NCBI GenBank assembly: GCA_029204225.1
Contig: CM055097.1
Span: 51,588,557 to 51,652,556, forward strand
Source: Diphasiastrum complanatum
Taxonomy: Eukaryota > Streptophyta > Lycopodiopsida > Lycopodiales > Lycopodiaceae
Direction: 5' to 3'
Length of the DNA: 64,000 bases
Made by a program: the position numbers and the translations under genes. Every line of letters begins with the position of its first letter. Within the stretch, counting starts at the first letter, position 1. The notes beneath the pieces are model-generated. The model worked only from the letters and a program-made list of their open reading frames with translations, was not told the origin of the DNA and made no database searches. This document shows, piece after piece, positions 21,196 through 32,078 of this stretch.

Positions 21196-22169
21196 CAGAT
21201 ATATTTTTTTTAAGATTTTAAAGCAGCGGTTCAACCAACAGGTCTTCCTCCTGGAGGAAAAAATGAATGTAAAAACGCATGCAGACAAACAAAAGCTCTG
21301 AGAATCAAAAAATAAACTGGTTGAAACAAATTCTTAAGCAAGATGAAAAAAGATTATCAGGAGCAGCGGTGCCAATGTTTGCTATTATTCTCTATATGGT
21401 CTCTACATGCTTTTCTTCTGACAATTAACAGATTCTAGTCAACTTTTAGTCGACAAGGTTTGCTTGCTTCTAAACTTCTATGGTTTGCAGTATTGTGGTA
21501 ATGCAATGGTGATGTACCGCTTGTCAATTAGTACATTTACGGCATGATCTCGATCCTATTGATAATGGATGCTCAACTTCAATCTGGATCTATTAGAATT
21601 CGAATGCCTACGTTCTACAGTCTGTTTTAAATATTTTTTGAGTTCTTACAGATTGTAGACTATTGCTACACTAATCCAAAAACTAATCCTTTTGAAATCA
21701 CCAGAATCAACAAAACTGAAATTAACTAAGATCTATAATTCTACAAAGTGCTTATTACAATTATCACTCAACATCTGTCACAAGAACTCCTCAGGGAGTC
21801 AAGCACAAAGCAACATCAGATCAAAATGGTATTGATCTACCACAAGGCCCTGTACATCTACCTGATCTTACTCACGAAACCAAACTTCAAAGGGGAAGAA
21901 TCAACAACAAAACACATTCATACATCAGTACCCAAACATAGAAAATGGAGCATAGATGGAAATGCAAATAGGAGGATCTTCAATTAATAATGCAATAGCA
22001 TTTCAGTACAATATCTAGTTCTTGGAAACTCGTGGAGGAGGCCTCTATGTATACCCACGACCTGGTGAATCCAATTCTAACAGGATTTGGATTCCACCTC
22101 TTACAATTGAGTGAACTCCATTCTATAAAAATTTGGGTTCCACCTCTTATATGATAATAGGAGGCCTCT
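21196..22169. other. No gene recognised
   Basis: AT-rich stretch between the CACTA subterminal repeats and the Gypsy remnant. Its right part may be the 3' untranslated or LTR portion of that leftward Gypsy element, but I see no LTR boundary. Confidence 0.4.
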
Positions 22170-22289
22170 TTAATAAAAAACATAACTAAAGTTGAGAAAG
22201 TCTAAATTACTAGCTCCCACCTGGTTTTCCATCTTTTGGGATTTCCCATGGGGTTCACAAAATATACATCTCAGTCTAGCACTGATAAT

Positions 22290-25200
22290 TCTCATATTCT
22301 GTGTCCAAGTAAAATTCCTTCTTTCATAGTGAAAAAATATTTCTCTGGATGAAGGGATAAACAAGTATCTTGACACCATTGCAATGTAAGTTTCAGCTTC
22401 TGTAGATGTGTCTCTATATCACTATATACACAGAAATCATCAATAATGATTTCAAGAAAAGTTCTTAGGAAGGCAGCGAAAATTAACATCATGATTCGCT
22501 AAAAAGTCGCTGGTGCATTGCAAAGACCAAAGGGCATTTTGTTGTAGGCATAAGTGCCCCAATCCATAGTGAACGTGGTCTTTGAACGATCCTCCTTTCT
22601 CACTCCAACCTGATTATAACCAGAGAAATCGTCACAGAAACTGTAATGCTCTTGACCAGCAACCTAAACTAAGATAGAATCAGTGAAGGGCAGAGGATGA
22701 TGATCCTTCCTTGTGGCAGCATTGAGCTTGCAAAAATCATGGCATATTCGTATTTTGCCAGTCTTCTTCTTTGGAACAACAACAATGGGTGAAACCCATT
22801 CACTGCTTAAGACGGGATAAATGATACCTGCCTTAAGGTGCTTGTTGAGTTCGTCCTTAACCATGAGGGAGTACTTTGGATTGAGACGACACTGTTTCTG
22901 TTGAACAGGTACAACATCTTCTTCAAGATCAATACGGTGCTCTCCGAATTATGCAGGTATAACTTTCAAATCGTCGAGCAACCAGGCAAAAACATCTTGA
23001 TACTCCTTCAACAATTCAGTAAATTCTGCTAATTCCAATTCTCCAAGTGACTTTGAAACATGCACAAATCTGCCAGGTGCAAGCTCAATTAGTAGAATCT
23101 GGTAGAATGATATCTTCTGTCATACTGACCTTGGTATGGCCATGAATTTTGTGCATGGTTGACTCCATAGATATATTCTTGTCGTCAGCTTGGTTCTTGT
23201 TACCAAATTCGTGTTCAAATTCGTCACTCGAATTATCAGACTTTTTAGAGTTCATGTCTGCAACATTAATTTCTTCATTCAAAACATTTGCTTCAGCGTT
23301 GTAGGCATCGAAGAATTCTTCTTCGTCAATATTCTCATAGCATTCAAAATATTGCACTTCAATGTCAGATGCATTGGAAAAAATATGTAAGGCATAAGAA
23401 GATTCTTCTGAGGTAAAACTAGTGTCAGAAAAAGGACTTTCACCTTCATATTTGTCACGACTCCAGGTGATTATTTGTTCTGCTGGCTTACCTCGATTAT
23501 TGGTCTCACCAGTCTGAAATCTCAACTCTTTGGATTTCCAATGAACACTTGTGTTTGATTGATAAAGCTAGGGCCGTCCAATTAGCACAGAATAAGATGA
23601 CAAACCAAGTGGTTTGATAACTATGAAATTCATTGTGAAAGGCTTGGCTTGAATATAAACAATAACATCCTTTAATTCTCCAACAGGTTTTCATCGCTTC
23701 GAATCAGCTAACTTGATATTTCGCTGTGTCGGTTGAATGTCAATTAGCCCCAAAATATGAGCTGTGTCTTCTGTTATTATGTTCACGCTGGAACCAGAGT
23801 CTATCGGCACTTTTTCAATCAAACATCCAACAATGGTAACATCAATTTCAAGTGCACCGAGATCTCCTAAATCAATAAACAATACACCAGCATCTGGCAA
23901 AGAAATTTTTTTCTTCTTTTTAGGGGCAGAAAGACCTTTTAGTTGCTTTCTGTAATAAGTGTTATCTGCCAATAATTGCTCAAAAGTGATGTTCGAACGA
24001 AGAGATCCAATATCAGTCACTATGTCATAATCCTTCATCTTTGATTTCGAGATTGGCTTGTCAATAATAGCACTAGACAATTTAGTCTTCGGTATTTCGT
24101 CCTCCCGTTTCTCGAACGTGACCACCTTCTCTGCAGCAGCTGACTGAAGTTCAGTGTTGATAATTTCTTTTGCTTTTGCTGAGATGTCTTTTGCAAATAA
24201 TTTTGCAGCATTGCGGTCATAGTCGGGGTCATCTTCAAGATCTTCTTTGATTGTAGATTTGTTCGTCGACTTGTTAGAAGATTTCTTCTTCCGAAGATTT
24301 TCTGCGCCTCGTTGAAGATTTCTGTTCGGGTTTCAAGGAGCCTTTGCTTCTCGTTGTGACTTTGAATATATTTTCCACGTCACTTGGGGGAGGATTGGTC
24401 TTCTGTCTTTGCCAATTTTCCTTCAATAATATCAATCCTTTGCACAACAGCATCAGTCGAAGCTTTTGCTCTCGAGTCTGCAGCAGTTGGTGTTGCTACA
24501 TACTGATATTTAGGTCGCGGCTTCTGCGGCTGAGAGCAGTCAGGATATTTGTGGCTAGGCTCCCTACAGTTCAAGCATAACGGTACATAACCAATCGGCT
24601 TTCATGGTTGAGGACAGTCAGGTGAAAAATATCCCGGCTCTCCACAGTTGTAACAGCTGCCCGACACTGGTTTAGTCCCGGTTTGTGACTTCATCGCTGG
24701 TCCAACAAATTTAGGAGGATTGTGTCTTCTTGGTGCCAACTTTGGTCTATCCTGCTGGACTGATGTTGCAGTACCCTGAACATAATTAGTAGTCGCATCA
24801 TTTTGAAAAACAAAAAGTACCTCCTGGGCAGAATCTTCGATATACTTTCATTCACAGTGGTGCAGTCTTCCTTAGTATGTCCAGAAGTTCCACATTTCGT
24901 ACACCACATTCCTGAGTTGGAAGAAGACGCTTTGGTCTTTTGTCTACAACTTAAGAGATCTGCACTTTCAAATCATTAAACTTTTTATGAAAATCAGCCA
25001 TATTACTCTTCCAAAGCTTTTCAATTTTAGAAGTTGACGACTTATCCTCGATTGTTTTCGTGTCATCCTTTTGTTTGGACCGTCGTTTATTTCTTTTATC
25101 TCCTTTATCAGCGTCTGATTCCAATGAATCACTCCCTTCGGAATCCGAGCTTGAAGAACTGGTACTTGAGTCAGAATCTAAATCATCATCGCTATCACTA

Positions 25201-25983
25201 GAATCAGTTTTGGACTTACGAGATCTTTTAGTTGAGCGTCGCTTTCATGCTAGTTTCGAGGTCTCGAAGTTTTCAGCACTAGCTATTATTGCTGATAAAA
25301 AGGTCATGTCCCCTTGTCTGCAATACCGATCAATCTTTGGTGGTAAACCAGCCAAAACCATTCGATCTGCATATCAACGGGATATACACCGGTTAGTCTT
25401 CCTATAAGATTCTTAACCTTTCGTGTATATTTTCAAAGAGATTCTTTAGTCTTCTTCTGAACATTGTTCAGATGTCCAAGAATTTTATATTAATAACCAA
25501 TTTCTCTGAACTAGTCCAGAAATGCATCTTTCAGTAGTAACCAGGTTCCTACATGGCCTAGTTCAACTCGACTGTACCATATGTGTGCCTGCTTTCTCAG
25601 TAGACCAGAAAAGATTTGCAGTTTGTCTACGTCAGTCCCTTTGTTATTTGCATCAGCGATTGACTCAAATTGCGAGACATAGCTATCCGCATCATCTGAA
25701 GTAGTCCCTTTAAAATAATTGTACTTAATTTTTGAGATAGAAGTGAAATGTGCAGCAGGACCTTCCATACCGAAGCTAATTAGGAGTTCAAGTAACTGGG
25801 CAGTGATCTCGTCGAGATTTCTTCAAGTCGCACTCTCACTTTGTCTTCGTAAAAATTCCTCTCTAAGCTTACGGTATCGTTCTAATCGGGATTCTCTATC
25901 TGACATACACTAGAAATGGAGATGGATGTGTTAGTTTTCTTATAACTTTCCTAAGCTATCCTCGACAATGATGCCAAAAATTG
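22290..25983 (-). mobile_element. Truncated Gypsy retrotransposon (gag, protease, half of RT)
   Basis: Reading leftward: a primer-binding-site-like sequence TTTTTGGCATCATTGTCG (complement of about 25957-25975), then gag (SQFESIADANNKGTDVDKLQ, HIWYSRVEL, 25768-25511). Zinc knuckles follow (WCTKCGTSGHTKEDC near 24900; a second near 24640; CREPSHKYPDC near 24570). Protease is near 23800 (KVPIDSGSSVNIITEDTAHI). Reverse transcriptase is 22864-22292 (SPIVVVPKKKTGKIRICHDF, KMPFGLCNAPATF, IIIDDFCVYSD with the catalytic DD intact). The element stops shortly after, so RT connection, RNase H and integrase are missing. Stops and frameshifts are frequent. The several zinc knuckles and the primer site suggest the Tat/Athila branch. 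The 26000-26670 region may be its 5' LTR. Confidence 0.85.
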
Positions 25984-26679
25984 GTATATATCGTACTATA
26001 CCAACAAGGTTAATATAGATTTTGTAGTAATAATGTCGAACCCACAGAGGACAACGTTAGAAAGTTATGTATTTGGTACAATTTATGATTTATTTCGAGT
26101 GAAGTGGGTTCGGGCGTTATTCTGGTTGTCAACAGACATTAGAAAGTAACCAGTATTACTTGTGTTGGGGTGTATAGTGTTAATAATTTCAAAACAGCAG
26201 TCTTGCCTCTATCTATCAAATCGAATGAAACACGTTCTACAGGTGAGATGTTATCAGAGTAGCACAGATGTACTACACTCCGGCTGATTAAGATGTCAAC
26301 AGAGAATCGAGAAATGTTCGATGTATTCGTGGTTGTGTAGACAATTAATTAATCGCATTCGTTTCTAGATAGAAGTCCTCAACAACTTAAGTCCAAGGTC
26401 ATGGTTAAAGAGCACGAATAGTTTTAGAGCACGTTAGAGATTTATGCCAGTTACAATCAGAAATACAGATCAAAGACTCAATTCTCAAACAGGGACTGTC
26501 ATCTCAAATGTATACATATAGTTTTATTCAATGATCGTGCTAGACTGTACCAAATGTAGACATTATTTGAGTGCCAAAAAGGAAGTATTCGCGACAGACG
26601 AATAAGATGATTTTAAGATAGTTCTTTAGAGCATGTTTTACGGATACATAGCAAACGACTGTAACTTCTAGAATTCCTT

Positions 26680-27831
26680 TTAGAAATGTTGTTTTGATAT
26701 TCGACTACCAAATTTTCCAATTTCTTTGAGTAGCAATTTCAACCATAATTTTATAGAAGTAATTCTTATCACAGGTGCATAAGTTTCAGTATAGCCTATC
26801 CCTTCTATTTGACAATACCCTCTTGCTACCAATCTGGCTTTAAACTTGACCTGTTTTGATAACATTCATTTTTATATTGTACACCCATTTGTTCCTAATC
26901 ACCTTTGCATTGGTAGGGATATCAGTAAGCTCCCATACCTGTGTTTCTTCCATGGACTGAATCTCTTCTTCCATCGCTTTTCTCTAGCTGGGCCAATACT
27001 TTGACTGTTTTGCTTCTGCAAGGGTCTTTGGTTCTAGTATGAGCTCACCTCTTTCCTCCATTAGGTATATCATGTCCCCATACCTTTTTGATGGCCTTTT
27101 GATTCTTGTTGACTTTATGATATCACTTGAAAAATTGTTTTGATCCGGTTCCTTGGGTTCATGATTCATTGTTGTTGCAGCATCTTGTCTTTTAGCTTCT
27201 AGTTCTACTTCAAGGTCTATGGACTGATTTTGCAAGGGATCAGCTGCTTTTATCTGAGAGTTTATCTCCAAGTGGTTCTTCTTAGAGCACTTTTCTCATA
27301 GTAGGATTTGTCTTTATAGAACTCTACATCTCTTGAAACTATGATCGTCTTAGTTTCTAGAATATAGACCTTCTATCCTTTCTGCCTATCAGGATACCCT
27401 ACAAATACACCTTTTCTTGCTCTTGGATCAAGTTTCTTTTTACCAACATCTTCCACCAATGTGTAGCACAAGCAACCAAAAATTCTGATATGATCTAGTT
27501 TTGTTTTGGATTTTGTTCATAGCTCATTAGGCGTTTTCCATCCTATCCTTTGTGCTGGTAACCTGTTGTAGATATATGCAGTTGCTGATAAAGCTTATGC
27601 CCAAAAACTTTTAGGCAAATTCTTCCCATATATCATCCACCTCACACTATTTAGCAAGGTTTGATTCATTCTTGCACTAACGCCATTCTGTTGCGGGTTA
27701 CGAGGGCAAGTTAATTCTCTTCTAATTCCTTCTTGCTTGCAAAACAGCTTAAATTCTTTACTGATGTATTCTCCTTCATTATCTCTTAAGGCCAAAGGTG
27801 CTTGCCCCTTTTGTGATTTACATGCAATCAC
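26680..27831 (-). mobile_element. Copia retrotransposon fragment (integrase to RT start)
   Basis: Leftward order: integrase core end (LRDNEGEYISKEFKLFCKQE, NPQQNGVSARMNQTLL, 27831-27595), the FGCLCYTLVED-like region (about 27460), the linker (STRIKRPSKRYGDMIYLMEE, 27270-26984), then the RT start (KARLVARGYCQIEGIGYTET, 26865-26680). Stops break the frame. In the NGVSARMNQ motif the integrase glutamate (normally NGVAERMN) is replaced by A, so the copy is also catalytically defective. It is head-to-head with the Copia element that follows. Confidence 0.85.
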
Positions 27832-27959
27832 ATATTAGCCAGAAGTTGCTCCAAGAAGCTTGATGATCTAAAGAAGAAAGACACAGATCATGCAAATGTA
27901 ATGGAAGCAGAAGAAAGAGAAGATGGATAACATTGATGGTTTGCATTGATGGTCTACAC

Positions 27960-30583
27960 TAGGCGAATGACAGCACAACAGGAAAGTGTGATAGCTAAGA
28001 TTGATTCATCCACTCATAGTGGCTATTCAAGTGATAGCATAACTGAAGTTGTACCTGTGATTGTGGCAAGAACATAAGGTAAATACATGGATGATGAGGG
28101 ATGGTATTTAGATTCTACAGCTACTACCCACATGATTTATAGATGCTCATCTTTCTTTATGTATGAGCTTAGAGGAAAGCAAGTTGTAGTAGGAGATAAA
28201 ACGGTTACTGATGCAGTAGGGATTGGATCCATATGCCTTTGGCAAGGGAACGAAAAGACAACAATATTAAGAGATGTATTGCATGTGCGAAATCTGGCTA
28301 AGAATCTAATATCAATTGCTTGTGTGACAAAGCTTGGGTTAGAAGTACGTTGCACCATACAACAAGGTGATTAGGTCTTTGTCATAGGTAGGTCCAACGA
28401 GTTGTATAGGTTAACAACGTGGACAAATGAGCGGCCTATTGCATGTATTGCCACTGAAAGAAACAAAGGAAATTCTCTATGGCACAAAAGGATGGGACAC
28501 ACGAGTGACAGTAGCTTGTAGAGGTTAACAAGAAAGGAGATGTTGCAAAATTTCACATATGACCTTGATGCAGAAAGTGAAAGGTGTGAGGCATGCTATG
28601 GAAAGATGCACAAGCAAGCCTATATCAAAGAAGAAGTCCAAAGGGATCGAGAGCTACTTGGGCTAGTACATTCAGATGCTTGTGAACCAATGGAAGTGAT
28701 GTCTCTGGGAGGATCCAGATATTTTGTATCATTCATTGATGATCATAGTCGAATGATACATGTTGAAGCCATTAAGACTAAGGGACAAGTGTTTGAGATG
28801 TTCAAAAGATTTAAGACACGAGCAGAATTGGAGGTAGGAAAATGGAAAAAGAAACTACAGACAAACAATGGGAGTGAATATAGAAGTAAGGCTTTTGACA
28901 GCTTCTGTATTCAAGAAGCCATTAAAAGGAAATTCACTGTGCCATGTAATCCTCAGCAAAATGGGGTTCTAGAAAGGAAAAACAGAACAATCATGGAAAT
29001 GGTGAGGTGTTTGTTATGAGAGAGGGATGACTAAAGAATTTTGGGCCAAAGCAGTGATCACAGCGGCTTATTTGATCAACAAAGTGCCCACAAGGGCATT
29101 GCAAAATGTTACTCCATATAAACAATGGTATGGAAGAAAACCCTCAGTTGAACATCTACTTGTTTTTGGCAGTTTAGCTTATGCACATGTTGATGATTTC
29201 AAGAGAAAGAATCTTGATAAGAAAGGAGAGAGATGTTTGTTTGTTGGATATCCTTATGATGCCAAGGGTTATAAGCTCTGCAATCTCTTTACCAGGGAGT
29301 TGATTTTGAAGACACATTTGCTCCTGCAGCTAGAATTGGATCTATATGGTTATTCATTGCATGGGCAGTAATCAGAGATTTGCACATATATCAAATGGAT
29401 GTAAGAAAAACTATTCTGAACATGGAGCTAAATGAAGAAGTCTATATGAGGCAACCTAAAGGCTATGAACAAAATGGCAACATAGTTTGTAAACTGCAAA
29501 GGGCGCTTTATGGTTTAAAATAAGCTTCTAGGGTCTGGTAGGAAAGTATAGAGACTTTCTTTGTAAAAGCGAGTTATAAAAGAAGTCAATCAAATGTGAG
29601 TACAATTTATAAAGGAGTGCAACATCAGTATATCTACATTGAGTTATATGTAGATGATATTATTATGGTAAGCAACTCATTAGCATTGATCAAGTATCAA
29701 GGTGAACTACGTTTTTTTCTTGGTATTGAAGTAACTCGTAATAGAAAGGAAGGTTGGTTGAAGTTATCACAAGAGAACTATGTTAAAAACTCGATCAAAA
29801 AATTCAGAATGGATGAATCTGGAGTAGCATTGACACCTATGGAGTCGGAATTACAATTGGATAGCAACATGGGTCCACAAGACGAGGAAGAGCAAGCACT
29901 GATGGCAACTAAGTCCTACAGGAGTCTAATTGGTTCCTTGATGTAAGTTGCAATCTGCACTAGGGCAGACGTATCTACAACAATGAGAAAGTTAAGTCAA
30001 TTTCTAAATAATCCAGGGGTTGCACATTGGAATGCAGCAAAGAGAATTTTGAGGTATCTGCAAGGAACTGTTGCACTTGGCATAATATATTTAGGAATAG
30101 CGACAAAGATAGCAGGTTATGCTGACTTGGACTGGGAAGGCAATGTAGATGACAGAACATCTACATCAGGATATGGTTTTATTATGGCTAATGCAGTAAT
30201 TAGCTAGGCAAGCACTAAACAAAAATATATTGCATTGTCCATGGCTTTATGCCATGCTTCAAAAGAGTATATGTGGATTAAGAACTTCAACAATGAAGCT
30301 GGAATCAAAATAGAAAATTTTAGCCTGCAAAGTTATAAGATTTCAAGGTTGTATCTTTTTATGTAAAAATGGGGGTTTTCACAAAAGGAGTAGGCACATA
30401 AGCTTACAGTATTATTATGTAAAAAATATGGTGCAGGCTAGGGAGATTAGTCTTAGTTATCGTGCTACTAAAGACATGATAGCTGATCTTATGACTAAGA
30501 GTTTAGCTAAATAGAAGTTTTATCATTTCAGAAGTGCTATGAGAGGGTTTTATAGACAAAGGAGTTTGAATTGTGGGAGAGAT
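27960..30583 (+). mobile_element. Copia retrotransposon, near full pol, pseudogenised
   Basis: Order: gag end (about 27960), protease (WYLDSTATTHMI, 28100; the usual DSGA is DSTA), integrase (HKRMGHTS; LLGLVHSDACEPM; TNNGSEYRSKAF; NPQQNGVLERKNRTI, 28490-29020) and the post-integrase region (29027-29330). RT follows (MDVRKTILNMELNEEVY near 29400; LYGLK then stop; IELYVDDIIMVSNS, 29640; GELRFFLGIEVTR), then RNase H (GYADLDWEGNVDDRTSTSGY, 30115; AKDMIADLMTKSLAK-like, 30465). A polypurine-like gtgggaga precedes 30584. Stops at YGLK*AS, VW*E and GSLM* disable RT. The integrase triad (D, D mutated to N, E) also looks damaged. Confidence 0.88.
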
Positions 30584-30844
30584 TGATAGTTGCAATTCAA
30601 GTGTGAGTCAGTTAATAGTCACATGTCAATTAAGTTGAAAGACTTGGCGGGTGTTAAAAGAAAGGCACCAAATAGTTAAAGTGATTTTTTTTTGTTACAC
30701 GTCATTGATGTTGACGTAAAACTACCACAAAGTATATGTAGGCATTCTAGGTTCAGTTTTGGATGCTCTCTCATTCGGTTTTGTGAATGATCACATGTTT
30801 TTGTGCTCTTTTAATATATATTCGTTCGTACTGCTTTTCTAACA
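30584..30844 (+). repeat. Probable 3' LTR of the preceding Copia element
   Basis: It starts TGATAGTTGC right after the polypurine-like tract and ends TTTCTAACA, with about 260 bp and a TATA-like tttaatatatat near the middle of the second half. Only one copy is visible, so the limits are inferred from TG...CA ends. Confidence 0.5.
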
Positions 30845-31110
30845 ACGTTATTGTCCTTGTTGTACTTCGTTAATTCAATTAGCCATTAAGGTATCATCAA
30901 TTAGCATGCTATTATCCAATATGCTTCTTTTAAAAAATTGTATACATACAGAGGCAAAATCGGCTAGTTGATAAGTTACAACATCAGTGATGCAGCTTCT
31001 GTCTTTCACCATTACAGAGAAACACATTAATAGTAGATTTTTTTCTACTCGAAAACTAGTTTTTGCCTCATTAACACACTATATGCAAGCACACTGGTTG
31101 AAGAAGTTAT

Positions 31111-31729
31111 TGTTAGAGGATGCAAGCTACGCACAAAGTGGCTGCATCCAAAAAGACATAAAAAAGAGTGCATTCGTCCCATAAGCAAATGGAGACTATA
31201 ACAGAACCCACATATAAGCTCATTGTAGACAATGTACCTGTGTCCCCTAGTACCAACCCTTTTGGGGTCAAAGGGGAATGATGGCGGGTGGCTAGGTGGT
31301 GGGGATGGGATCTCGCACGCGGCTCGCAGGCGCGCGCACGACGCGCCACATCGTCTACTACTGGACCGCTCTCCACTGCCAACAAACTCTGAGTTGGTAT
31401 CAGAGCAATGAACCAGCAAGTGGGGGTTTCCTTCGCCCTGTGCTCGCTTGAGGGGGGATGTTGGAGGATGCAAGTTACGCACAAAGCGGCTGCGTCCAAA
31501 AAGGCATAAAAAAAAGTGCATTCGTCCCATAAGCAAATGGAGACTATAACAGAACCCACATATAAGCTCATTGTAGACAATGTACCCTTGTCCCCTCTTA
31601 CCAGCCCTTTTGGGGTCAAAGGAAAATGATGGCAGGTGGCTAGGCAGTGGGGATGGGATCTCGCACGCGGCCCGCAGGCGCGCACATGACGCACCACATC
31701 GTCTACTAGACCGCTCTCCGCTGCCAACA
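31111..31729 (+). mobile_element. Miniature LTR retrotransposon (TRIM/SMART-like)
   Basis: Two direct repeats, 31111-31384 and 31459-31729, run from TGTT[A/G]GAGGATGCAAG to CTGCCAACA (TGTTGG...CCAACA termini) and are nearly identical. Only about 74 bases lie between them. Those bases hold a tRNA-Met primer-binding site, TGGTATCAGAGC (31395-31406), and a polypurine tract, gaggggg (about 31450-31457), immediately before the second LTR. There is no coding capacity. Such elements rely on proteins from other LTR elements. About 16 bases of the internal start (aactctgagttggtat) follow the second LTR too, so it may be a truncated tandem array. No target-site duplication is evident. Confidence 0.82.
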
Positions 31730-31742
31730 AACTCTGAGTTGG

Positions 31743-32045
31743 TATTGGAATTTAATCTAAATCCTACTCATCCCAACAGCCCTTCTTCCTTCTTTGATTT
31801 TTACTCTCTCAAATGCAACTTGCAAAAAATGAACTGTTTTTCAACAGTTTGCATAATTGAACTAATTGTCGCTACAGTCTGCATTTTTACTCAGGTTTTT
31901 CCACAGGCGAAAAACTCGACACCCGACATTGTTGCTAATTTTTTACCTTCTTGAGCAACTAAGTGTTTAGCGACACTTATGTAAGTTGTTTTTGGGCCAT
32001 TTAGGCACTTCCAGAAAAGCGTTGCGAAAAATGCGACACTGCAGG
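31743..32045 (+). repeat. Copia LTR fragment
   Basis: After the miniature element, taatctaaatcctactcat and the later ggcgaaaaactcgacac stretch resemble the beginnings of the Copia LTRs at 13108 and 40875. It is cut off near 32045, where the LINE begins. Confidence 0.55.
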
Positions 32046-32078
32046 GAAGTCAATAAGGTTCGACTTAGCCTTGAAGAG

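Noticed and set aside
31045-31730. Two long minus-strand frames rich in His/Pro/Arg
   Set aside because: They overlap the two direct repeats of the miniature LTR element and encode the same repeated peptide from each LTR. There is no family match.
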